Positions 1 to 5,929 of a stretch of DNA of 7,391 nt are shown one piece after another. Position 1 is the first letter of the stretch; every line of letters begins with the position of its first letter. The translations under genes and the position numbers were made by a program. A model generated the notes under the pieces. It made no database searches and had not been told where the DNA came from. It saw only the letters and a list, made by a program, of their open reading frames with translations. The stretch is from Endozoicomonas sp031844845 (GTDB lineage Bacteria; Pseudomonadota; Gammaproteobacteria; Pseudomonadales; Endozoicomonadaceae), in NCBI RefSeq assembly GCF_031844845.1, contig NZ_JAVRMB020000387.1, forward strand, positions 1-7,391. The letters run 5' to 3'.

Positions 1-654
1 GACGGCGAATCGACACTGCGACCTGCCGCCAGGCGGTGCGGCATATCGCTGGATACAGCATTCCACTTGCGTCACCGTTTGATGGCGCTGGTAAAAGATG
101 ACTCATACGGCCAGTTATCCGGTATTGCAGAAGAAGATGAAACCTTTTTCCGTGAGTCCCATAAAGGAGATAGAAAGCTGGAAACTCCACGGAAACGAGG
201 TCGACGAACACAGAGAAAGTCAGCCAATGTGCGGTCTGAAAAGAAAGTACGTATCCCACTGATTCCCGTCATGGTTGCCTGTAATCGGGAGCGTCATGTC
301 ATTGATGCAGTGCTGAAGAAGGTCAGTACTGAAGATCTGGTGTCACAACCTGAAGGTCAGATTCTTGCAGGCAGCACTTTGTGTATTGATGCACACCTGG
401 CTCATGAAAGTCTGGCAGATAAGCTAAGCCTGACAGCAAAAATACTGGTGAGTAGTGCTGGCCAGAGAGTAAAAGAAGGTACTTATCATATCCAGACAGT
501 GAACGCCTGCCACAGTGAGTTGAAGCGATGGATTGATGGCTTCTTCAAAGGTGTTGCCACCAAGTATTTGCAGCGCTATCTGGATTGGAAGCGTTATCTA
601 AAGACTTATACGTTCTCACTCGAAGGTTTTTTAGATCAGATTTCGATTCATTGA
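1..654 (+). CDS. IS1595-family transposase, C-terminal part (5' end outside window)
   Basis: DDE-type transposase that moves its own IS element. The frame is open from base 1, so the TTG at 67 is not taken as the start. The visible part is 217 codons; the N-terminal zinc-ribbon region of the family is missing. The segment CGISLDTAFHLRHRLM just upstream of codon TTG-67 is the typical helix-turn-helix-like region of ISXO2/IS1595 transposases. It is followed by an acidic motif EEDETFF (first catalytic Asp near base 136), a basic RKRGRR stretch, CIDAH (second Asp near base 388), and the C-terminal signature HIQTVNACHSELKRWI with GVATKYLQRYL. The third catalytic position appears to be Asn (VNACHS), as in the DDN-type subgroups of the family. 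The 3' end is intact with TGA at 652-654. Activity cannot be judged because the N-terminus is not visible. Confidence 0.9.
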   Translation, partial: DGESTLRPAARRCGISLDTAFHLRHRLMALVKDDSYGQLSGIAEEDETFFRESHKGDRKLETPRKRGRRTQRKSANVRSEKKVRIPLIPVMVACNRERHVIDAVLKKVSTEDLVSQPEGQILAGSTLCIDAHLAHESLADKLSLTAKILVSSAGQRVKEGTYHIQTVNACHSELKRWIDGFFKGVATKYLQRYLDWKRYLKTYTFSLEGFLDQISIH

Positions 655-664
655 GCTCAACAAC

Positions 665-684
665 ACATAACTTGAACTGAGCCC
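665..684 (-). repeat. Probable right terminal inverted repeat of the IS
   Basis: Begins 10 bp after the transposase stop codon. Read from the outside inward it is GGGCTCAGTTCAAGTTATGT, G-rich at the tip and AT-rich inside, as expected for IS1595-family ends. The matching left repeat is beyond the window, so the boundary is approximate. Confidence 0.45.
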
Positions 685-715
685 TAAAACCCAATGATAA
701 CTTTCAGTACATGAA

Positions 716-742
716 CACCACGTTCAAAACAAGAACGCGGTG
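716..742 (-). terminator. Hairpin downstream of slmA, possible terminator
   Basis: A 10-bp stem (716-725 with 733-742) with a 7-nt loop lies 15 bp beyond the slmA stop codon. As minus-strand RNA every position pairs, one of them as G-U. As plus-strand RNA that position is an A-C mismatch, so the structure fits the slmA transcript. The downstream sequence TTCATGTACTG is not a clean U-tract, so this is a weak intrinsic terminator or an mRNA 3'-end stabilising hairpin. Confidence 0.45.
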
Positions 743-757
743 CCAACATCAACATTA

Positions 758-1348
758 TCAACGAAAAGCCGCTTCAGACAGCATTACCCACTGGTCAGAC
801 CAGTTTTCTGCAGGCTTGCGCTTGAACTCACTTCGCACATACTGGGCGATTCGACCCTCTGCTGCAGACAGCATCAGGTTTGCTGTCACGCTCACCGTCA
901 TACGGGTTCTGACGCCTTCTTTGATTTCTGATTCCCGAAGGGTCTGCTTGAGTTGCGTCTCCAGACGGTCAAACAACTGGGCAACACGCTGGCGCAGGCG
1001 CTCGGGTTCTCCAGCCAATGCATCTCCCGTCAAAATGCGTGTCAGCCCCGGATTCTTCTCACAGAAGCCAATCAGCAACAGCAGTATCTTTTCACAACGT
1101 GAAGCCACCTTTTGCTCTTCTGATAGAATCAGGGTGATCCGGGTAAACAAGGTTTCCTCAATAAACTCTATCAGCCCTTCAAACATTTTGGCTTTGCTGG
1201 GGAAGTGCCGGTATAGGGCCGCTTCCGAAACACCCACCTCTCTGGCCAGGGCCGAGGTGGTAATCCGGGTGCCCGGAGCCGTCTCCAGCATATGAGCCAG
1301 GGCTTCCAGAATCTGCTGTTTGCGAGAAATTTTCTGAGACATATCCAT
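758..1348 (-). CDS. slmA: Nucleoid occlusion factor SlmA (TetR family)
   Basis: DNA-binding inhibitor of division: bound to specific chromosomal sites, SlmA antagonises FtsZ polymers so that septa do not form over the nucleoid. The protein has 196 residues (E. coli 198). The TetR helix-turn-helix is at about residues 28-51 (RITTSALAREVGVSEAALYR) and is nearly identical to that of E. coli. It is followed by HFPSKAKMF and FIEETLFTRI, then LLIGFCEKNPGLTRILTGDAL. With a 3-residue offset to E. coli, positions implicated there in FtsZ interaction are kept (F62, R70, L91, G94, N99), except that R101 is Lys98 here. The start is ATG at 1346-1348; an in-frame ATG at 1340-1342 is also possible, and neither has a good Shine-Dalgarno. 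The gene begins 8 bp after the argB stop, so translational coupling to argB is likely. Confidence 0.95.
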   Translation of the reverse strand: MDMSQKISRKQQILEALAHMLETAPGTRITTSALAREVGVSEAALYRHFPSKAKMFEGLIEFIEETLFTRITLILSEEQKVASRCEKILLLLIGFCEKNPGLTRILTGDALAGEPERLRQRVAQLFDRLETQLKQTLRESEIKEGVRTRMTVSVTANLMLSAAEGRIAQYVRSEFKRKPAENWSDQWVMLSEAAFR

Positions 1349-1356
1349 TCTGAGTA

Positions 1357-2259
1357 CTACACACTATCTTCGGTGATAAGGGTGCCCACGCCCCGGTCGG
1401 TTAACAGTTCCAGCAGAACGGCATGAGGCACCCGGCCGTCAATGATGTGAACTGTTTTCACACCACCTTTCACGGCATTAAGCGCGCATTGTATCTTGGG
1501 AAGCATGCCGCCATAAATAGTTCCATCCGCAATTAATCCTTCAACCTGTTCTGAATTCAGCCCGGTTAACAGATTTTCATCCTTATCCAGCAGCCCTGCG
1601 GTGTTGGTTAACAGCAGCAGTTTTTCCGCCGCCAGCGCTTCAGCCAGACGACCCGCCACCAGGTCGGCGTTGATATTATAGGAAGCACCTTCATTATCAA
1701 CCCCAATAGGCGCGACAACAGGAATGAAGTCGGAATTTTGCAGCATGGTAATGATATCCGTATCGATGGATTCCACTTCGCCCACCTGACCAATATCAAT
1801 AATTTCCCGGGCGGTCATTTCCGGTGTATGTTCTGTTACCACCAGTCGCTTCGCCCGAATAAATCGACCGTCTTTACCGGTGATGCCAATGGCACGACCA
1901 CCATTGTTATTGATCAGCGTAACAATTTCCTTGTTAACCAACCCTCCCAGAACCATTTGTACGACATCCATCGTACTGGCATCGGTAACCCTCATCCCCT
2001 GAACAAAACGACTCTCGATGTTCAGGCGCTTAAGCATGTCACCAATCTGTGGACCACCACCATGAACCACCACAGGGTTGATACCTACGGCCTTCAGCAA
2101 GACAACACCCTGTGCAAAGCTGTTCTTCAGTTCGTCATTCTCCATGGCGTTGCCACCATATTTAACGACCACGGTTTTACCGGCGTAGCGTTGCAAATAG
2201 GGCAAGGCCTCGGTCAGAACGGTGGCGATTTCCTGAGAGGACAAAGCAGGCTTATCCAT
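1357..2259 (-). CDS. argB: Acetylglutamate kinase (N-acetyl-L-glutamate 5-kinase)
   Basis: Cytoplasmic amino-acid kinase that phosphorylates N-acetylglutamate with ATP, the second step of arginine synthesis. It has 300 residues. Visible motifs are KYGGNAM (catalytic-type Lys33), the Gly-rich VVHGGGPQIGD (64-74), GMRVTD (88-93), the active-site NINAD (195-199) and GGMLPKI (250-256, Lys255). About 25 residues precede the kinase core. This N-terminal helix is typical of arginine-inhibited hexameric enzymes such as that of Pseudomonas aeruginosa (301 residues) and is absent from the shorter, insensitive E. coli enzyme. Feedback inhibition by arginine is therefore inferred. The start is ATG 2257-2259 because AGGAGGAG lies directly upstream; the longer TTG start at 2295 would put the ribosome site inside the gene. 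slmA follows at 8 bp. Confidence 0.96.
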   Translation of the reverse strand: MDKPALSSQEIATVLTEALPYLQRYAGKTVVVKYGGNAMENDELKNSFAQGVVLLKAVGINPVVVHGGGPQIGDMLKRLNIESRFVQGMRVTDASTMDVVQMVLGGLVNKEIVTLINNNGGRAIGITGKDGRFIRAKRLVVTEHTPEMTAREIIDIGQVGEVESIDTDIITMLQNSDFIPVVAPIGVDNEGASYNINADLVAGRLAEALAAEKLLLLTNTAGLLDKDENLLTGLNSEQVEGLIADGTIYGGMLPKIQCALNAVKGGVKTVHIIDGRVPHAVLLELLTDRGVGTLITEDSV

Positions 2260-2261
2260 TA

Positions 2262-2269
2262 CTCCTCCT
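2262..2269 (-). promoter_or_regulatory. Strong ribosome binding site fixing the argB start
   Basis: The minus strand reads AGGAGGAG, then two bases, then the ATG. It is the best Shine-Dalgarno in the window and decides the argB start at 2259 rather than the upstream in-frame TTG at 2293-2295. Confidence 0.85.
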
Positions 2270-2375
2270 GCGGGACTTATGTGATTATTGGGCAATTATC
2301 TGGCCTGTTGACAGGCATGATGGTGGTTATTCCTGTCAGAATCAAACAGCGTATCATTGCTCTGCGCTTGCTTCG

Positions 2376-2403
2376 ATTATAACGCCGCAACCGGAAATCT
2401 GAA
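2376..2403 (-). promoter_or_regulatory. Candidate sigma70 promoter for argB-slmA
   Basis: On the minus strand there is a perfect -10 hexamer TATAAT (2381 to 2376), preceded at 16 bp by TTCAGA (2403 to 2398), which matches four of six -35 consensus positions. Transcription would start near 2369, giving a leader of about 110 nt before the argB ATG. No convincing ARG box was recognised by eye. Inferred from sequence only. Confidence 0.5.
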
Positions 2404-2416
2404 CTTATTCATCTGC

Positions 2417-2443
2417 TTGCTGTCAATACCTGTCGGGTATTAT
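2417..2443 (+). promoter_or_regulatory. Weak candidate promoter for the 458-codon gene
   Basis: TTGCTG (2417-2422) and TATTAT (2438-2443, five of six -10 matches) are separated by 15 bp, shorter than ideal. An overlapping TTATAC at 2440 would give 17 bp but matches less well. It lies about 50 bp upstream of the ATG at 2493, in the AT-rich half of the divergent argB/ORF intergenic region. Confidence 0.3.
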
Positions 2444-2492
2444 ACGTCTGGACGATTTTCTGGAAAATCAAAATTAAATAGAGCGTTTTTCT

Positions 2493-3869
2493 ATGAACTA
2501 TTATGGCCATAGTAATTGGCACCAAGGTACATCATGGCGAAGAGAACGACACGGCCAAGTCTGGCAAGGAGGAACAGAAGGACACGGCCAAGGCTGGCGA
2601 GAACCCCAGAGGCACTACCCCTATAATCGCCAGGTCAGACTCCACACAGAATCTAATTACATCCCGCATGATCCACTAGATCAATCTGGTTCAGCTGCTA
2701 ACAATTCACGGAGTACTTCGCCATTAACACCACATCCCAGGATTTCCGTTAGCCATCAACCAGAATTCACAAGATCGCCAGCACATAATTCCGGGGCGTT
2801 ACAAAATGTCCATCTAAATCCCAAAGATTCAAGTCGTACCCACAAACAAAATATTGAGCAAAGCGTTTTTATTACCACTGATCACGAGTCTGAACCACAA
2901 AGTGATGAATGTATCGCCAATACTGCCCTGAGAAAACAGATTGACCAGGATTTTTTAGCCATGGAAGACTGGATCCTTAACCCGTGGGTCGAGCATCAAC
3001 TACTGCATGAGGTCCGACAGGCAGGAGAAAGACGGCAATCAGATGATCAACTTATTCAGAAATTAAAACAACTAACAAGCTTAACAATCAAGCTCGCTAA
3101 AGACCTTTTCCAACAATCGATGAAAAAAGGGTATACCAAAAGTGCACAATGGCTACTGGCACAATGGCTACGGGATAATGGTGTAAACATCACCACTTAC
3201 ACTGATAAAATGAATAAGATACTGGCAAAAGTTGTCGGTGATGGTTTTATTGATATGGCGGAAAGAGCTGACTGGCTATTAGCAAATGGGGCGAGCAAGG
3301 ATACTATTGTGAGCCTGCTTGATAATACTACCCTGTGCAAAGCACTCAAATGTGGTTATCTTGCCAACGCCGAATGGCTGATCAAAATGGGAGCAAGACT
3401 AGAGGTTCAGGATGAGTTCAAGAAGGCTATCAGTCATTACAATATCAGGGTAGGTGACTGGCTTATCAAGAATCACGGGGCTAAACAACTCCCAGAGGCA
3501 GCAACCTTGGCGTTAGTCAATTATGTTAATGATGGATTGGACGGAAAAGAAAGCCATGAAAAAGTATATGGCCACCAGCCAGCTGAGTGGCTGGTAAAGC
3601 ACGGAGGTGCCTCTGTTAAAGGATTAAAGCAATTCGCAGATATGGCGTTGCCTCGATTGGTTACCGATGGTAATGACTTAATGGCAGAGTGGTTGTTAAA
3701 ACATAACCTCACTACCATTCAACCACTCTTAGAAACCTTCGACCAATTGCGTGGTAAGGAAAGACAGAGCACAGGCAAGGATTATGAACGCGGGCGTCAG
3801 CATATGGAAAATTTCCTGATGAAACATAGTGCCAAAAAGATTACTGCTCCCCGTGGTGGATGCTACTGA
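2493..3869 (+). CDS. Hypothetical protein with degenerate ankyrin-like repeats
   Basis: Not recognised as a named gene; 458 residues, no signal peptide or membrane segment seen. Residues 1-140 are low-complexity and probably disordered. They are rich in His, Gln, Trp, Arg and Ser and include an 11-residue duplication (HGQVWQGG / HGQGWREP). Residues 145-450 are helical and contain a recurring core of the form A-(D/E/Q)-W-L-(L/I/V)-x-x-G-A. The core tryptophans are at 220, 261, 295, 323, 366 and 400, with a decayed copy ENFLMKH at 440. Spacing is 28-43 residues around the 33 of ankyrin repeats. Copies such as ALKCGYLANAEWLIKMGARL read like ankyrin helix pairs, so a protein-binding scaffold is inferred. 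There is no good Shine-Dalgarno before the ATG, so the start is uncertain. The gene is AT-richer than its neighbours and lies opposite to the flanking dut and argB genes, suggesting later acquisition. Partner and role are unknown. Confidence 0.75.
   Translation: MNYYGHSNWHQGTSWRRERHGQVWQGGTEGHGQGWREPQRHYPYNRQVRLHTESNYIPHDPLDQSGSAANNSRSTSPLTPHPRISVSHQPEFTRSPAHNSGALQNVHLNPKDSSRTHKQNIEQSVFITTDHESEPQSDECIANTALRKQIDQDFLAMEDWILNPWVEHQLLHEVRQAGERRQSDDQLIQKLKQLTSLTIKLAKDLFQQSMKKGYTKSAQWLLAQWLRDNGVNITTYTDKMNKILAKVVGDGFIDMAERADWLLANGASKDTIVSLLDNTTLCKALKCGYLANAEWLIKMGARLEVQDEFKKAISHYNIRVGDWLIKNHGAKQLPEAATLALVNYVNDGLDGKESHEKVYGHQPAEWLVKHGGASVKGLKQFADMALPRLVTDGNDLMAEWLLKHNLTTIQPLLETFDQLRGKERQSTGKDYERGRQHMENFLMKHSAKKITAPRGGCY
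2548..2600 (+). repeat. Two-copy 33-bp direct repeat inside the ankyrin-like gene
   Basis: GACACGGCCAAG followed by (T/G)CTGGC(A/G)AG occurs at 2548 and again at 2581, exactly 33 bp apart. It keeps the reading frame and encodes the duplicated HGQ-W segments in the disordered N-terminus, so it is an in-frame segmental duplication. Confidence 0.7.
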
Positions 3870-3897
3870 AAAATCACACCAACCATAATCCCTAACC

Positions 3898-3925
3898 CAG
3901 CAATTGAACCTGAATTCAACTGCTG
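3898..3925. terminator. Hairpin between converging genes, possible terminator
   Basis: An 11-bp inverted repeat (3898-3908 with 3915-3925) has a 6-nt loop, 28 bp after the stop of the 458-codon gene. The single A-C mismatch on the plus strand is a G-U pair in minus-strand RNA, so it folds slightly better in a transcript arriving from dut. A short T-run (ATTTTTC) occurs further along on the minus strand, but not immediately after the stem. Termination in either direction is an inference. Confidence 0.4.
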
Positions 3926-3943
3926 CATTTAGGTTGAACGTTC

Positions 3944-4038
3944 TTCTTCCGCTCTTCTTCCGCTCTTCTTCCGCTCTTCTTCCGCTCTTCTTCCGCTCTT
4001 CTTCCGCTCTTCTTCCGCTCTTCTTCCGCTCTTCTTCC
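3944..4038. repeat. 11-bp tandem repeat, 8 full copies plus 7 bp
   Basis: Unit TTCTTCCGCTC is repeated without any mismatch from 3944 to 4031, followed by TTCTTCC at 4032-4038. The unit is pyrimidine-rich on the plus strand, with one G per copy, and contains the heptamer GCTCTTC across each junction. It lies in the gap between the ends of the ankyrin-like gene (3869) and dut (4084), outside any credible reading frame. Perfect copy identity points to recent expansion by slippage and probable copy-number variation between strains. No function can be assigned. Confidence 0.97.
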
Positions 4039-4083
4039 CCCTACCGCCATTTGAAAGACATGAGTCGTGTTAATTAATGACAA

Positions 4084-4539
4084 TCAATGGGTTCCGGAAT
4101 GCCCAAACCCACCAGCACCACGGTCACTTTCCTCAAAGCTCTCAACAATCTCCAGCTTCGCCTGAACCACCGGCACCAGAATCAACTGAGCAATACGCTC
4201 ACCGGGCTGGATGGTGAAGGTGGTATTTCCCCGGTTCCAGCAGGATACCATCAGCTGTCCCTGGTAATCGGAGTCGATCAACCCCACCAGGTTGCCCAGC
4301 ACAATGCCATGTTTGTGGCCAAGCCCGGAGCGAGGAAGAATCATGGCGGCCAGCGCCGGGTCGTCAAGATGGATAGCCATACCGGTAGGTAACAGCTGCG
4401 TCTGGCCGGGTTCCAGCGTGAGAGGCTCATCAAGACAGGCACGAAGATCTATACCGGCAGAACCTTCTGTTGCATGCTCTGGCAACGGAAACTCAGTGCC
4501 CAGCCGCGGATCCAGAATACGGGTCTTTAGTGTTCTCAT
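4084..4539 (-). CDS. dut: Deoxyuridine 5'-triphosphate nucleotidohydrolase (dUTPase)
   Basis: Hydrolyses dUTP to dUMP and pyrophosphate, lowering uracil incorporation into DNA and supplying the thymidylate precursor; family members are homotrimers. It has 151 residues, the usual bacterial length. All five conserved motifs are present in order: GSAGIDLRA (26-34), PRSGLGHKHG (69-78), GLIDSDYQGQL (86-96, with the catalytic Asp in the IDSDY stretch), GERIAQLIL (113-121) and the C-terminal Gly-rich RGAGGFGHSG (140-149). The start is ATG at 4537-4539, with GGGAG nine bases upstream (4549-4553). coaBC ends 91 bp upstream on the same strand, as in the widespread coaBC-dut pairing, but a long perfect hairpin lies between them. 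Downstream is a 214-bp gap with the 11-bp minisatellite, facing the 3' end of the ankyrin-like gene. Confidence 0.97.
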   Translation of the reverse strand: MRTLKTRILDPRLGTEFPLPEHATEGSAGIDLRACLDEPLTLEPGQTQLLPTGMAIHLDDPALAAMILPRSGLGHKHGIVLGNLVGLIDSDYQGQLMVSCWNRGNTTFTIQPGERIAQLILVPVVQAKLEIVESFEESDRGAGGFGHSGTH

Positions 4540-4567
4540 GTCGTGTAACTCCCTGTTTCTTTACCAT

Positions 4568-4627
4568 GAAAATGCCGCTCTCTGAAACTATGCGCCATTT
4601 TCGAAATTCGGTGAGAGCGGCATTTTC
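4568..4627. terminator. Perfect 15-bp inverted repeat between coaBC and dut (terminator or attenuator)
   Basis: GAAAATGCCGCTCTC (4568-4582) pairs exactly with GAGAGCGGCATTTTC (4613-4627) around a 30-nt loop. It starts 3 bp after the coaBC stop. The GC core is flanked by an A-run on one side and a U-run on the other, the layout of a bidirectional intrinsic terminator, although the loop is unusually long. It ends only 28 bp before the dut ATG, so it could attenuate read-through from coaBC or act as an RNA processing or stability site. Confidence 0.6.
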
Positions 4628-4630
4628 CGC

Positions 4631-5881
4631 TCAAGGCTGCTCAGTAGTCTCAGTGGTTGACTGCAGGTGTTTCCATTTTCTGAAACGCCGGGCAACAATT
4701 TGCAACAGTTTGCGTGATACCACTTTTTTCGAGGCTCTTGGTAACGGCTCTTCCAGCTCTTCACCAATAACGGTCACTTCATTACTGTCGCTGCTGAAAC
4801 CAATATCACGATCAGCAACATCATTGGCCACCACCAGGTTCATTTTCTTTCTGCGCATTTTATCCGCAGCATAGCCAAGCACATTGTGTGTTTCTGCGGC
4901 GAAACCCACCACAAAGGGCGGTGTGTCCAGACCAGTAACAGAGGCAATAATATCAGGATTACGAACCAGTTTTATTTCCAGTGTTTCACTGCCATTTTCA
5001 GGATCTTTTTTGATTTTTTCTTTTGCTATCTCAGCCGGTCGATAATCACTGACAGCGGCACAGCCAATGAAAATATCAACAGATTCCATCTGATCATGAA
5101 CCGCCTGATGCATGTCTCGGGCACTGACCACATCAACCCGCTTCACCCGATCCGGTGTATCCAGATTAACAGGCCCGCTGACTATGGTAACCGTAGCGCC
5201 CGCTTCAACAGCGGCCTCTGCAATGGCATAACCCATCTTTCCGGAACTGTGGTTGGAAATGTAGCGAACCGGATCAATGTCTTCACGGGTGCCGCCCGCC
5301 GTAATCAATACGTTCAGCCCGGTGAGAATATCATGGGTAAACAGCACCGATGTTTTTTCCACAATCAGCTCAGGGTCAAGCATTCGGCCCGGGCCAATAT
5401 CACCACAGGCCTGACTGCCATCGCCGGGACCAAACAGCTTTATATTGCGCTCCAGCAGTTCTTCACAGTTTTGCTGGGTGACACTGTCCCGCCACATTCC
5501 CTGATTCATGGCCGGCGCGAGGCAAATAGGGGCACTGGTGGCCAGACACAATGTGGTTAACAGGTCATCCGCATGCCCTCCAGCCAACCTGGCAATAAAG
5601 TCAGCGGTGGCCGGTGCAACCAGAACCACATCAGCCCAGCGAGCCAGCTCAATATGCCCCATTGCCGCTTCAGCTTTGGTATCCAGCAGATCCAGATGAA
5701 CCGGATTATGGGACAGAGCCTGCAGGGTTAATGGTGTAATAAACTCACAGGCTGCACGGGTCATTACCACACGCACATCGGCGCCCAGCTTAGTCAGCAG
5801 CCGAACCAGCTCTGCACTCTTATAGGCAGCAATGCCTCCGGTGACACCAAGAACAACGCGTTTGTTGCTTAGCTGTTGCAT
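4631..5881 (-). CDS. coaBC: Bifunctional phosphopantothenoylcysteine decarboxylase / phosphopantothenate-cysteine ligase
   Basis: Carries out two consecutive steps of coenzyme A synthesis. The CoaB half joins cysteine to 4'-phosphopantothenate using CTP, and the FMN-dependent CoaC half decarboxylates the product to 4'-phosphopantetheine. From the chosen ATG there are 416 residues. The CoaC flavoprotein domain (about 7-185) shows GVTGGIAAYK, the active-site His in MGHIEL, PAMN, and the catalytic Cys in SQACGDIGPGRM. The CoaB domain (about 188-400) shows ITAGGTRE, DPVRYISNHSSGKMG with the key Asn, GCAAVSDYRP, EKIKK with the key Lys, and VGFAAET. ATG 5879-5881 is preferred. An in-frame TTG at 5888-5890 adds three residues and sits 4 bp from GAGG (5895-5898), whereas the ATG is 13 bp from it, so the start is not settled. 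It is divergent from radC, as in E. coli. Confidence 0.96.
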   Translation of the reverse strand: MQQLSNKRVVLGVTGGIAAYKSAELVRLLTKLGADVRVVMTRAACEFITPLTLQALSHNPVHLDLLDTKAEAAMGHIELARWADVVLVAPATADFIARLAGGHADDLLTTLCLATSAPICLAPAMNQGMWRDSVTQQNCEELLERNIKLFGPGDGSQACGDIGPGRMLDPELIVEKTSVLFTHDILTGLNVLITAGGTREDIDPVRYISNHSSGKMGYAIAEAAVEAGATVTIVSGPVNLDTPDRVKRVDVVSARDMHQAVHDQMESVDIFIGCAAVSDYRPAEIAKEKIKKDPENGSETLEIKLVRNPDIIASVTGLDTPPFVVGFAAETHNVLGYAADKMRRKKMNLVVANDVADRDIGFSSDSNEVTVIGEELEEPLPRASKKVVSRKLLQIVARRFRKWKHLQSTTETTEQP

Positions 5882-5929
5882 AGGTTGCAAATTTCCTCAG
5901 GGAATTAAACCGGCAATTCTTTGTCTGAG

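Larger units (their letters stand above)
1..684 (+). mobile_element. IS1595/ISXO2-type insertion sequence, 3' part
   Basis: The right-hand part of an insertion sequence; the left end lies outside the window. It comprises the transposase frame plus about 30 bp of non-coding DNA after its stop. The likely right terminal inverted repeat is about 665-684, which on the minus strand reads inward as GGGCTCAGTTCAAGTTATGT. This resembles IS1595-family ends, which usually begin with G-rich GGG-CT-type sequence. The precise end is inferred from that resemblance, because the left end is not available for comparison. IS1595 elements usually leave an 8-bp target duplication, so positions 685-692 would be the right copy. 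Its neighbour to the right is the 3' flank of slmA. Confidence 0.65.

Noticed and set aside
67..69. TTG as the start of the transposase
   Set aside because: The frame is open to base 1 and upstream codons encode the conserved CGISLDTAF segment, so the gene continues out of the window.
711..1295. 194-codon plus-strand frame opposite slmA
   Set aside because: It is antisense to the clearly conserved slmA, with Ser/Arg-rich composition typical of a shadow frame.
2260..2295. Longer argB start at the TTG codon at 2293-2295
   Set aside because: It would place the strong AGGAGGAG inside the gene, and the extra 12 residues (PNNHISPAGGV) have no counterpart in known ArgB proteins.
1738..2382. 214-codon plus-strand frame opposite argB
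   Set aside because: Mirror frame of argB without conserved motifs or a ribosome site.
2503..2679. Overlapping 58-codon frame starting MAIVIGTKVHHGEEND, with an acidic, slightly RTX-like look
   Set aside because: No ribosome site; its NDT/KDT spacing is 11 rather than the 9 residues of RTX repeats, and the 458-codon frame covers the whole stretch. The similarity is probably a by-product of the 33-bp duplication.
3944..4038. Phase-variable coding repeat
   Set aside because: No credible gene spans it: the plus-strand gene ends at 3869 and dut ends at 4084.
4886..5560. 224-codon plus-strand frame opposite coaBC
   Set aside because: Antisense to both well-conserved coaBC domains; composition shows no protein-like motifs.
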